A DNA stretch of 64,000 nt, taken from Pseudomonas viridiflava (GTDB lineage: Bacteria > Pseudomonadota > Gammaproteobacteria > Pseudomonadales > Pseudomonadaceae). The notes under the pieces were generated by a model. That model searched no databases, was not told where the DNA came from, and saw only the letters and a list, made by a program, of their open reading frames with translations. The stretch's first letter is position 1. Every line of letters starts with the position of its first letter. The stretch covers positions 1 to 64,000 of the forward strand of contig NZ_UTBZ01000155.1 of assembly GCF_900580865.1 (NCBI RefSeq), given 5' to 3'. Made by a program: the position numbers and the translations under genes. This document shows, piece after piece, positions 43,686-51,131 of this stretch.

Positions 43686-43911
43686 AAGCGACGGTTGTCT
43701 CGGGCTCGCGGATCAGGGTGATGCCTGACTGAACCAGGAGAAACTCGCTCTCACTGACCTTGTTGACGCGATCGCCAATGGCCAGTTTGTAAATCGGCTC
43801 CGAGCCAGTGGAACCGTCTGCCGACGGGTTGGATTCCTGGAACTCATGCACGGAATAAACGCGGCCTTCCGCATCTCTTGCATGGAACTGACCGACCAGT
43901 ACTGCTGCCAT
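43681..43911 (-). CDS. Small conserved-looking protein of unknown function
   Basis: The product has 76 residues beginning MAAVLVGQFHARDAEGRVYS. The pattern of short beta strands (GRVYSVHEFQ, YKLAIGDRVNKVSE, FLLVQSGITLIRE) suggests a small beta-barrel, without signal peptide or membrane segment. Codon use and GC are like the neighbours, which supports a real gene. It is on the same strand as the downstream LysR gene. The 184-base gap on its other side (43912-44095) contains a short hairpin (ttttcc-taca-ggaaaa) and the promoter of the FMN reductase gene. I do not recognise a family. Confidence 0.7.
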   Translation of the reverse strand: MAAVLVGQFHARDAEGRVYSVHEFQESNPSADGSTGSEPIYKLAIGDRVNKVSESEFLLVQSGITLIREPETTVAS

Positions 43912-44095
43912 CTGCTTAGAACCTCTGGAGATAAAACGCTTGATTTGCGGCTTGGTAGACCGCCATCAAGGCCTGTAAGTTTTCCTACAGGAAAAAAATA
44001 ATCAGCTCGCGGGTATTTCCCATCGTGTGCTGGTGGAATCGTCACCGGATCATCTATAACTACTGGCTCCTCCCACGGACCATCGAGAGTCTTCC

Positions 44096-44653
44096 ATGAG
44101 CAATGTCTACAACGTCGCTGTAGTGGTCGGTAGCCTGCGCAAAGCATCGATCAATCGCAAAGTCGCCCTGGCACTGGCTGAGCTGGCCCCGGCGAACCTC
44201 AAGCTTGAGATTGTCGAAATTGGCGATCTGCCACTTTACAACGAAGACATCGACGGTGATTCACCGCCGGCAGCCTACAGCACTTTCCGGGAAAAAGTGG
44301 GTTCATCCGACGCGGTGCTGTTTGTCACGCCCGAATACAACCGTTCGGTGCCGGCGCCGTTGAAGAATGCCATCGACGTCGGTTCGCGGCCTTATGGCAA
44401 AGCTGTCTGGAGTGGCAAACCGGGGGCGGTGATCAGTGTATCGCCCGGCGCCATCGGTGGTTTCGGCGCGAATCAGCATCTGCGCCAGTCGTTCGTGTTT
44501 CTCAATGTGCCGTGCATGCAGCAGCCGGAAGCGTATCTGGGCGGGGCGGGTTCGGCGTTTGATGAGGCGGGAAAGTTGAGTGAATCGGTGAAACCTTTTC
44601 TGCAGAGTTTTATCAATGCCTACGGACAATTCGTAGAGCAACACAAGAAGTAA
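44096..44653 (+). CDS. NADPH-dependent FMN reductase (ChrR/YieF-like)
   Basis: The product has 185 residues with a flavodoxin-like fold. The FMN-phosphate loop is VVVGSLRKASINRKVAL, followed by LFVTPEYNRSVPAPLKNAID and the signature SVSPGAIGGFGANQHLRQ. These match the chromate/quinone reductase group that carries out two-electron reduction of quinones and, incidentally, chromate. No signal peptide. An ars-type transporter gene lies 165 bases downstream, but this protein is shorter than ArsH and lacks its N-terminal extension, so it is not ArsH. Confidence 0.92.
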   Translation: MSNVYNVAVVVGSLRKASINRKVALALAELAPANLKLEIVEIGDLPLYNEDIDGDSPPAAYSTFREKVGSSDAVLFVTPEYNRSVPAPLKNAIDVGSRPYGKAVWSGKPGAVISVSPGAIGGFGANQHLRQSFVFLNVPCMQQPEAYLGGAGSAFDEAGKLSESVKPFLQSFINAYGQFVEQHKK

Positions 44654-44683
44654 GCTCACCGAAATCCCTGGCACAACAGAGAT

Positions 44684-44776
44684 CCTGTGGGAGCGAGCTT
44701 GCTCGCGAAGAGGCCGTCAGCCACACATCATGGGTGACTGACCGTCCGTCTTCGCGAGCAAGCTCGCTCCCACAGG
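44684..44776. repeat. REP doublet (REPIN), copy 5
   Basis: Inverted REP units (tgtgggagcgagcttgctcg and cgagcaagctcgctcccaca) flank a spacer, just after the FMN reductase gene and 42 bases before the ArsB-type gene. Confidence 0.92.
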
Positions 44777-44818
44777 TTTTAGTGTTTAGCTCTTCTACTT
44801 AATTTAAGGCTGTTGCGG

Positions 44819-46102
44819 ATGCTCGCTGCGTCACTGATTTTCCTGCTGACCATCACCCTTGTCATCTGGCAACCCAAAGGCCTCGGCGTCGGTTGGAGTG
44901 CGACGCTGGGCGCAGTGCTGGCGCTGATCTTCGGCGTCGTGCACCTGAGCGATATCCCGCTGGTGTGGCAGATCATCTGGAATGCCACCGGCACCTTTGT
45001 CGCGCTGATCATCATCAGCCTGCTGCTCGACGAAGCCGGTTTCTTCAATTGGGCCGCATTGCACGTGGCGCGCTGGGGGCGGGGCAGTGGGCGCAAGCTG
45101 TTTGCCTTTATGGTGCTACTCGGCGCGCTGGTGTCAGCGCTGTTTGCCAATGACGGTGCGGCGCTGATCCTCACGCCGATCGTGATTTCGATGTTGCTGG
45201 CGCTGCGCTTTTCCCCGGCGGCGACGTTGGCCTTCGTCATGGGCGCAGGGTTTATCGCTGATACCGCGAGCCTGCCGCTGGTGGTGTCGAACCTGGTCAA
45301 CATCGTTTCGGCGGACTTCTTTCACATCGGCTTCAACCGCTACGCAGCGGTGATGGTGCCGGTGAACTTCGTCAGCGTGGCGGCGACGCTGGGCATGTTG
45401 CTGTGGTTCTTTCGTCGCGACATTCCCAAAGCTTACGACCCTGAGCAACTTGCGCATCCAGCAACCGCGATCCATGACAAAGCCACGTTCTATGCCGGCT
45501 GGGCGGTGTTGGCGATCCTGTTGATCGGCTGTTTCGCGCTAGAACCCTTGGGCATTCCGATCAGTGCGATTTCCGCTGTTTGCGCCGCGTTGTTGTTGGG
45601 CATCGCCGCTCGCGGCCACAAGATTTCCACGCGCAAGGTGATGAAAGAGGCGCCGTGGCAGATCGTGATTTTTTCGCTGGGCATGTATCTGGTGGTGTAT
45701 GGCCTGCGCAATGCCGGGCTGACCGGGTATCTGGCCGGTTGGCTGGATGTGTTTGCCGGTCACGGCGTGTGGGGCGCGGCAATGGGCACCGGTGTGCTGA
45801 CGGCGTTGCTGTCGTCGATCATGAATAACTTGCCGACAGTGTTGATTGGCTTGTTGTCGATCGATGCGAGTCAGGCGAGCGGGGTGGTCAAGGAGGCGAT
45901 GATTTACGCCAACGTGATTGGCAGTGATCTGGGACCGAAGATTACCCCGATTGGCAGTCTGGCGACGTTGTTGTGGCTGCATGTGCTGGAGCGCAAGGGG
46001 ATCCACATTGGCTGGGGGTATTACTTCCGGGTCGGGATTGTGCTGACGGTGCCGGTGTTGTTGGTGACGTTGGCGGCTTTGGCGTTGCGTTTATCCCTTT
46101 AA
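44819..46102 (+). CDS. arsB: ArsB-family arsenite/anion efflux membrane protein
   Basis: The product has 427 residues from the ATG at 44819 (MLAASLIFLLTITLVIWQPK); a TTG two codons upstream is possible. Ten to twelve hydrophobic helices cover its length. Family motifs include LFANDGAALILTPIVISML, AGFIADTASLPLVVSNLVNI and SSIMNNLPTVLIGLL, and the end of the ArsB fold ANVIGSDLGPKITPIGSLATLLWL is well kept. In ars operons this protein exports arsenite, alone or with ArsA. Here no arsR, arsC or arsH is adjacent, so it is an orphan copy whose expression and substrate remain open. Confidence 0.88.
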   Translation: MLAASLIFLLTITLVIWQPKGLGVGWSATLGAVLALIFGVVHLSDIPLVWQIIWNATGTFVALIIISLLLDEAGFFNWAALHVARWGRGSGRKLFAFMVLLGALVSALFANDGAALILTPIVISMLLALRFSPAATLAFVMGAGFIADTASLPLVVSNLVNIVSADFFHIGFNRYAAVMVPVNFVSVAATLGMLLWFFRRDIPKAYDPEQLAHPATAIHDKATFYAGWAVLAILLIGCFALEPLGIPISAISAVCAALLLGIAARGHKISTRKVMKEAPWQIVIFSLGMYLVVYGLRNAGLTGYLAGWLDVFAGHGVWGAAMGTGVLTALLSSIMNNLPTVLIGLLSIDASQASGVVKEAMIYANVIGSDLGPKITPIGSLATLLWLHVLERKGIHIGWGYYFRVGIVLTVPVLLVTLAALALRLSL

Positions 46103-46111
46103 ACCGAGTCG

Positions 46112-46186
46112 CCCCCTTCGCGAGCAAGCTCGCTCCCACATTAGAATGCATTCCAAATGTGGGAGCGAGCTTGCTCGCGAAGGGGT
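46112..46186. repeat. REP doublet (REPIN), copy 6
   Basis: Inverted REP units (ttcgcgagcaagctcgctcc and ggagcgagcttgctcgcgaa) with a 20-base spacer holding gcattcca, between the convergent arsB and DUF1853 genes. Confidence 0.92.
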
Positions 46187-46206
46187 CATATCAAACGCTA
46201 AAAAAC

Positions 46207-47157
46207 TCAGGCCTGGCCGGGGACATTTGGCCAAAGGTCCGAGACCAGAAACAACCGCTCAGCCTCTTCCCATTCCCCTTGCGCATTCTCGATCAGGCGC
46301 ACCATCAGCTGTGCCGGTGCCAGCGGCTCGAGGTCTTCCAGCCACATTCGTAAGTGCTCCAAAGTCCAGGTCTGATCCGCCGGGTAATGCGCCGGCGCCA
46401 GCCAGGCATGCCGGGGCAAGGGTTGCCAGCGTCCCGCCGGACGTTGTGCGACAAACGCTGGCCAATCCTTCTGATGCAACCAGCTACCGCGCAAATGCTG
46501 CGGATGTGCGCCGCTCGGTGATTCAGCCTGTCCCGGCCACGGGTACAACAAATAACCACCCAGCCACAGCTGCGCACTGAACACCTCGATATCCAGCGCC
46601 GCCAGCACTTCGCGGCTCTCCGGGCGCGCCGAAATCGGCAATTGATGCTCGGCCAGATGCGCCAGTTTACGGTCCAGCCGATCATGACAACCCGGCCCCA
46701 GCCACTGCGCTGGATCACGACCGTCGCCATTCTGCGGGCCGAGGTAAAGCTTGATCGCCAGTTCCAGGTGATGCACGCCGTCGCGGTCACGCAGCAACAT
46801 GTCCAGTTCGCCGAGGGTGTGGCCCTCGCGGCGGATCGGCAGGTTGGCGGCAATCAGCTCAATGCCCGGCGCATGCTCCACGGCAAACTGCCACAACCGT
46901 TCGTAATACAGGCCCAGACGCCGCGTGCGCGCCTGTGACAACCAGTGCAGCAAGCCATAACTGTCGCGGTCGAGCTGGCGCAGCCAGTGCTCCAGTCGTT
47001 CAGGATCGTGCACCCAGTCGCTGCCCGCCAGCGGATGACGCTGCGGCCACGGTGTGGTGGCGAGCATCGGCGGGGCGAGGATCACCCACGCCAGATCCCG
47101 CACTTCCGGGTGGCGTAATTGGTGGGGCAACTGCAGCAAGTCGGGAAATAGGATCAT
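46207..47157 (-). CDS. DUF1853-family protein, PD-(D/E)xK-like
   Basis: The product has 316 residues. It matches the gammaproteobacterial DUF1853 family: LRHPEVRDLAWVILAPPML at the N-terminus and RLGLYYERLWQFAVEH in the middle. The segment GELDMLLRDRDGVHHLELAIK (residues about 115-135) has the Asp...Glu-x-Lys pattern of PD-(D/E)xK nucleases, and the preceding helix carries a Glu, so a nuclease-like fold is likely. Whether it cleaves nucleic acid is unknown. It is divergent from nadK, with which it is commonly neighboured in Pseudomonas. Confidence 0.82.
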   Translation of the reverse strand: MILFPDLLQLPHQLRHPEVRDLAWVILAPPMLATTPWPQRHPLAGSDWVHDPERLEHWLRQLDRDSYGLLHWLSQARTRRLGLYYERLWQFAVEHAPGIELIAANLPIRREGHTLGELDMLLRDRDGVHHLELAIKLYLGPQNGDGRDPAQWLGPGCHDRLDRKLAHLAEHQLPISARPESREVLAALDIEVFSAQLWLGGYLLYPWPGQAESPSGAHPQHLRGSWLHQKDWPAFVAQRPAGRWQPLPRHAWLAPAHYPADQTWTLEHLRMWLEDLEPLAPAQLMVRLIENAQGEWEEAERLFLVSDLWPNVPGQA

Positions 47158-47207
47158 CTTGCGAGCATAGCCGTAAACACGAGCACACCCTTGAGGCTGA
47201 AAGGATT

Positions 47208-47235
47208 TTGTCTAACCGGCGCTTTCGCCCATAAT
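47208..47235 (+). promoter_or_regulatory. Sigma-70-like promoter of nadK
   Basis: TTGTCT and CATAAT are 16 bases apart, with the -10 ending 37 bases before the nadK start. Both hexamers differ from consensus by two or fewer key bases. Confidence 0.45.
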
Positions 47236-47272
47236 CGTGCTTTTCGCGTTTTCGATTGTCCGCAGAGGTCCC

Positions 47273-48163
47273 ATGGAGCAATTTCGTAATATCGGCATCA
47301 TCGGTCGCCTGGGCAGTTCCCAGGTGCTGGATACCGTCCGCCGACTGAAACGGTTTCTGCTCGATCGTCACCTGCATGTGATCCTCGAAGACACCATCGC
47401 CGAAGTCCTGCCGGGCCACGGCCTGCAAACTTCGTCGCGCAAGATGCTCGGCGAAGTCTGCGACATGGTCATTGTCGTCGGCGGTGACGGCAGCCTGCTC
47501 GGCGCCGCACGAGCGCTGGCCAAACACAATATTCCGGTGCTGGGGATCAACCGTGGCAGCCTCGGTTTCCTCACTGACATCCGCCCGGACGAGCTGGAAG
47601 TCGAAGTCGCCAAGGTGCTCGACGGCCATTATCTGGTGGAAAACCGCTTCCTGCTGCAAGCCGAAGTTCGTCGCCACGCCGAGGCCATCGGTCAGGGCGA
47701 CGCGCTCAACGACGTGGTGCTGCACCCAGGCAAATCGACGCGGATGATCGAGTTCGAGCTGTATATCGACGGCCAGTTCGTCTGCAGCCAGAAGGCCGAC
47801 GGCCTGATCGTCGCCACGCCGACCGGTTCCACCGCGTACGCGCTGTCGGCCGGTGGGCCGATCATGCATCCCAAACTCGATGCCATTGTGATCGTGCCGA
47901 TGTACCCCCATATGTTGTCCAGTAGGCCAATTGTGGTCGATGGCAACAGTGAGCTGAAAATCGTCGTGTCGAAAAACATGCAGATTTACCCGCAAGTCTC
48001 CTGTGACGGGCAGAACCATTTCACCTGCGCGCCGGGCGACACCATCACCGTCAGCAAGAAAGCGCAGAAGCTGCGGCTGATTCACCCGCTCGATCACAAC
48101 TACTACGAAGTCTGCCGCACCAAGCTCGGCTGGGGCAGCAAGCTGGGCGGTGGAGGCGACTGA
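47273..48163 (+). CDS. nadK: NAD kinase
   Basis: The product has 296 residues from the ATG at 47273 (MEQFRNIGIIGRLGSS), the usual length for Pseudomonas. The GGDG motif is in VIVVGGDGSLLGAARALA. The substrate-binding region GDALNDVVLHPGKSTRMIEF (with the conserved Asn-Asp) and the glycine-rich loop ATPTGSTAYALSAGGPI are intact. It phosphorylates NAD to NADP with ATP. Its stop overlaps the ATG of the next gene by one base (TGATG), so the phosphatase, rhomboid and following genes probably form one operon with it. Confidence 0.97.
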   Translation: MEQFRNIGIIGRLGSSQVLDTVRRLKRFLLDRHLHVILEDTIAEVLPGHGLQTSSRKMLGEVCDMVIVVGGDGSLLGAARALAKHNIPVLGINRGSLGFLTDIRPDELEVEVAKVLDGHYLVENRFLLQAEVRRHAEAIGQGDALNDVVLHPGKSTRMIEFELYIDGQFVCSQKADGLIVATPTGSTAYALSAGGPIMHPKLDAIVIVPMYPHMLSSRPIVVDGNSELKIVVSKNMQIYPQVSCDGQNHFTCAPGDTITVSKKAQKLRLIHPLDHNYYEVCRTKLGWGSKLGGGGD

Positions 48164-49134
48164 TGCTCGATCCCGCGCGCAGTTATGACCTGATTGGTGA
48201 CGTGCACGGATGCGCCCTGACCCTCGAACACTTGCTTGACCGCCTCGGTTACCACAAGCAGGGCGGGGTCTGGCGGCATCCATCGCGCATGGCCGTGTTC
48301 GTCGGCGACATCATCGACCGTGGCCCGCGCATTCGCGAGGCCTTGCACATCGTCCACGACATGGTCGAGGCCGGTCAGGCCTTGTGCATCATGGGCAACC
48401 ACGAATTCAATGCGCTGGGCTGGAGCACCCCGGCGCTACCGGGTAGCGGCAAGCAGTTTGTGCGCGAACACACGCCGCGCCACGCACGCCTGCTGCACGA
48501 AACCCTGACTCAGTTCGAAGACCATCCTGGCGACTGGCATGATTTCCAGCGCTGGTTCTATGAGCTGCCGCTGTTTGTCGACGCCGGACGCTTTCGGGTT
48601 GTGCATGCCTGTTGGGATGCCGGCCTGATCGAGCCATTGCGCGCGCTGTTCCCCAATGGCTGCATCGACGAACACTTTCTGCAGGCTTCGGCCGTACCGG
48701 ACAGCTTTGCCTGCACCGTGTTCGACCGCTTGCTGCGCGGCACCGACATGCGCCTGCCGGATGGTCTGACCATGACCAGCGGCGACGGTCTGGTGCGCTC
48801 GTTCTTCCGCACCAAGTTCTGGGAAGACGACCCGAAAACCTATGGCGATATCGTTTTCCAGCCAGATGCACTGCCAGATCCGGTGGCGCAGAAACCGCTG
48901 ACGTCTAGCGAAAAAAACAACCTGCTGCGCTACGGCGTCGACGAGCCGTTACTGTTCGTCGGCCACTACTGGCGCAGCGGCAAACCGGCGCCGATCCGCC
49001 CGAACCTCGCGTGCCTGGATTACAGCGCGGTGCTCTACGGCAAACTGGTCGCCTATCGTCTGGATCAGGAAACACGTCTGGATCCGCATAAATTTGTCTG
49101 GGTCGATGTCGAGCGGCCGGAGGTGCTGCAATGA
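48163..49134 (+). CDS. Metallophosphoesterase
   Basis: The product has 323 residues. The calcineurin-type metal motifs are present: LIGDVHGCALTLEHLL, AVFVGDIIDRGPRI, IMGNHEFNAL and, near the C-terminus, FVGHYWRSG. The spacing is that of the PrpE/Ap4A-hydrolase-like group, with an inserted region (residues 110-235) special to the Pseudomonas orthologues. Two divalent metals are expected at the active site; the phosphoester substrate is unknown. It is coupled by overlap to nadK upstream and to the rhomboid gene downstream (ATGA). Confidence 0.9.
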   Translation: MLDPARSYDLIGDVHGCALTLEHLLDRLGYHKQGGVWRHPSRMAVFVGDIIDRGPRIREALHIVHDMVEAGQALCIMGNHEFNALGWSTPALPGSGKQFVREHTPRHARLLHETLTQFEDHPGDWHDFQRWFYELPLFVDAGRFRVVHACWDAGLIEPLRALFPNGCIDEHFLQASAVPDSFACTVFDRLLRGTDMRLPDGLTMTSGDGLVRSFFRTKFWEDDPKTYGDIVFQPDALPDPVAQKPLTSSEKNNLLRYGVDEPLLFVGHYWRSGKPAPIRPNLACLDYSAVLYGKLVAYRLDQETRLDPHKFVWVDVERPEVLQ

Positions 49135-50000
49135 GTGCGGTAGCGGTATTGCGTCTGCCGCTGGCGGTGGACTTGAGCGGTTTCGTCAAACTGCTGCAAC
49201 GCATGCAGGTCCCGCATCGGGTCAGCGAGGAGGCGGGCGAGCAAGTGTTGTGGGCACCGGCGGAAATCAGCGAAGACGTGCGCTCGCTGTACGAGCGCTT
49301 CCCGGCGGGCGATCCCGATCAGCAAATGGACATTCCCGTCGCGCCGACCTTCAAGCGGCCAAGCTTTGCCGAGCAACTGAAATACGCCAAGGCGACCGGG
49401 TTCATCCTGTTGCTGTGCCTGATCGTTGGCGGGCTGACGTACCTCGGTGAGAACCTGCAAACCTTGCGCTGGCTGACCTTCCTCGATTTTCAGGTAGTCG
49501 GCGAATACATTCATTTCACACCGTTGGCTGACAGTCTGGCGGCGGGGCAGTGGTGGCGTCTGGTCACGCCGATGCTGATCCACTTCGGCATCCTCCACCT
49601 GGCCATGAACGGCATGTGGTACTGGGAGCTGGGGCGGCGTATCGAGTCGCGCCAGGGCAGTATCAACCTGATCGGCCTGACCCTGTTGTTCAGCCTCGTT
49701 TCCAACTATGCGCAATTTGCCTGGAGCGGCGCGACCTTGTTTGGCGGGCTGTCCGGCGTACTTTACGGCTTGCTCGGGCATTGCTGGATCTTCCAGTTGC
49801 TGGCGCCGAACCCGGCCTATCGCCTGCCGCGCGGCGTGCTGGTGATGATGCTGGTGTGGCTGCTGGTGTGCATGTCCGGGCTGATCTCGATGATCGGTTT
49901 CGGCGAAATCGCCAACGCCGCCCACGTCGGCGGGTTACTCATCGGATGCTTCACCGGTTTGTTGGGTGGTTTGTATAACCGCCGTAAACTGGCCGCCTAA
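49131..50000 (+). CDS. Rhomboid-family intramembrane serine protease
   Basis: The product has 289 residues. A cytoplasmic N-terminal domain of about 90 residues precedes six hydrophobic helices. The catalytic Ser is in LFGGLSGVLYGLLGH (GxSG) and the His in the last helices (IANAAHVGGLLIG). The loop-1 motif appears as the MNGMWYWELGRRIE region, with HFGILHLAMN before it. It cleaves membrane-spanning helices of unknown substrates. It lies in the nadK operon with a four-base start/stop overlap with the phosphatase gene. Confidence 0.93.
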   Translation: MSAVAVLRLPLAVDLSGFVKLLQRMQVPHRVSEEAGEQVLWAPAEISEDVRSLYERFPAGDPDQQMDIPVAPTFKRPSFAEQLKYAKATGFILLLCLIVGGLTYLGENLQTLRWLTFLDFQVVGEYIHFTPLADSLAAGQWWRLVTPMLIHFGILHLAMNGMWYWELGRRIESRQGSINLIGLTLLFSLVSNYAQFAWSGATLFGGLSGVLYGLLGHCWIFQLLAPNPAYRLPRGVLVMMLVWLLVCMSGLISMIGFGEIANAAHVGGLLIGCFTGLLGGLYNRRKLAA

Positions 50001-50033
50001 AATTTTCAGTGAATAAAGAGCACGGAGACCCTG

Positions 50034-50294
50034 ATGTCCTCTTTTAACGACATGATCAACAACATCACCCCGGACATCTACGAGAGCCTGAAACTGGCTG
50101 TGGAAATCGGCAAATGGTCCGACGGTGGCAGGCTCACCGCTGAACAGCGCGAGTTGTCGTTGCAGGCGATGATCGCCTGGGAAATCCAGAACCTGCCTGA
50201 AGACCAGCGCACCGGTTACATGGGCCCGCAGGAATGTGCGTCGAAGTCGATCGAAGTGCCGAACATCCTGTTCAAGTCGGATGCCATCCATTGA
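50034..50294 (+). CDS. YeaC-like DUF1315 protein
   Basis: The product has 86 residues: MSSFNDMINNITPDIYESLK and then GKWSDGGRLTAEQRELSLQA, IAWEIQNLPEDQRTGYM. This matches the YeaC/DUF1315 family of small acidic cytoplasmic proteins of unknown function. It lies 33 bases after the rhomboid gene and its stop overlaps the TTG start of the DUF2797 gene. Confidence 0.88.
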   Translation: MSSFNDMINNITPDIYESLKLAVEIGKWSDGGRLTAEQRELSLQAMIAWEIQNLPEDQRTGYMGPQECASKSIEVPNILFKSDAIH

Positions 50295-51121
50295 TCGAGA
50301 TTGGCCGCGGTGCAATCAGCAAAATGTCGGCGCGCCTGGACGGGCCGAATGTGCAGTACGCGTTTCGTCTGGATGACGTCGAGGTGCCGGTCAACCCGTT
50401 GATCGGCACCACGGTGCGTCTGGAGTATCTGGGGGCGATCCACTGCACCCATTGCGGGCGCAAGACCATAACCAGTTTCAGTCAGGGTTACTGCTATCCG
50501 TGCATGACCAAACTGGCGCAGTGCGACCTGTGCATCATGAGTCCGGAGCGCTGCCACTACGACGCCGGCACCTGTCGTGATCCTGCGTGGGGCGAGCAGT
50601 TCTGCATGACCGATCACGTGGTTTACCTGTCCAATTCGTCGGGCATCAAGGTTGGCATCACTCGTGCTACGCAACTGCCGACTCGCTGGATTGATCAGGG
50701 CGCGTGTCAGGCGTTGCCGATCATGCGCGTGTCGACACGGCAGCAATCGGGTTTCGTCGAAGATTTGTTCCGTAGCCAAGTGGCTGACAAGACCAACTGG
50801 CGCGCGTTGCTCAAGGGTGATGCGGCGGCGGTCGATCTGGCGCAGGTACGTGACCAGTTATTCGAAAGCTGCGCCGAAGGCCTGCAAGGTTTGCAGGAGC
50901 GATTCGGCCTGCAGGCGATTCAGACCATTGCCGATGTCGAACCGCTGGAAATCCGCTACCCGGTCGAGCAATACCCGGCCAAAATCGTCAGCTTCAACCT
51001 GGACAAGAACCCGATTGCCGAAGGCACGCTGCTGGGGATCAAGGGCCAGTACCTGATCTTCGACACCGGCGTGATCAATATTCGCAAGTACACGGCTTAT
51101 CAGCTCGCCGTGCATCAATAA
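50291..51121 (+). CDS. DUF2797-family zinc-finger protein
   Basis: The product has 276 residues. The start is taken at TTG 50291, coupled to the stop of the preceding gene (TTGA), giving (M)IEIGRGAISKMSARLDG; an ATG at 50324 is the alternative, and neither has a strong ribosome site. Cysteine pairs suited to zinc binding are in HCTHCGRKT, YCYPCMTKLAQCDLC and in ERCHYDAGTCRDP. The segment VYLSNSSGIKVGITRATQLP is GIY-YIG-like, as known for this family. Function unknown. It is followed 10 bases later by pepN. Confidence 0.83.
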   Translation: MIEIGRGAISKMSARLDGPNVQYAFRLDDVEVPVNPLIGTTVRLEYLGAIHCTHCGRKTITSFSQGYCYPCMTKLAQCDLCIMSPERCHYDAGTCRDPAWGEQFCMTDHVVYLSNSSGIKVGITRATQLPTRWIDQGACQALPIMRVSTRQQSGFVEDLFRSQVADKTNWRALLKGDAAAVDLAQVRDQLFESCAEGLQGLQERFGLQAIQTIADVEPLEIRYPVEQYPAKIVSFNLDKNPIAEGTLLGIKGQYLIFDTGVINIRKYTAYQLAVHQ

Positions 51122-51131
51122 GGACGCCAGC

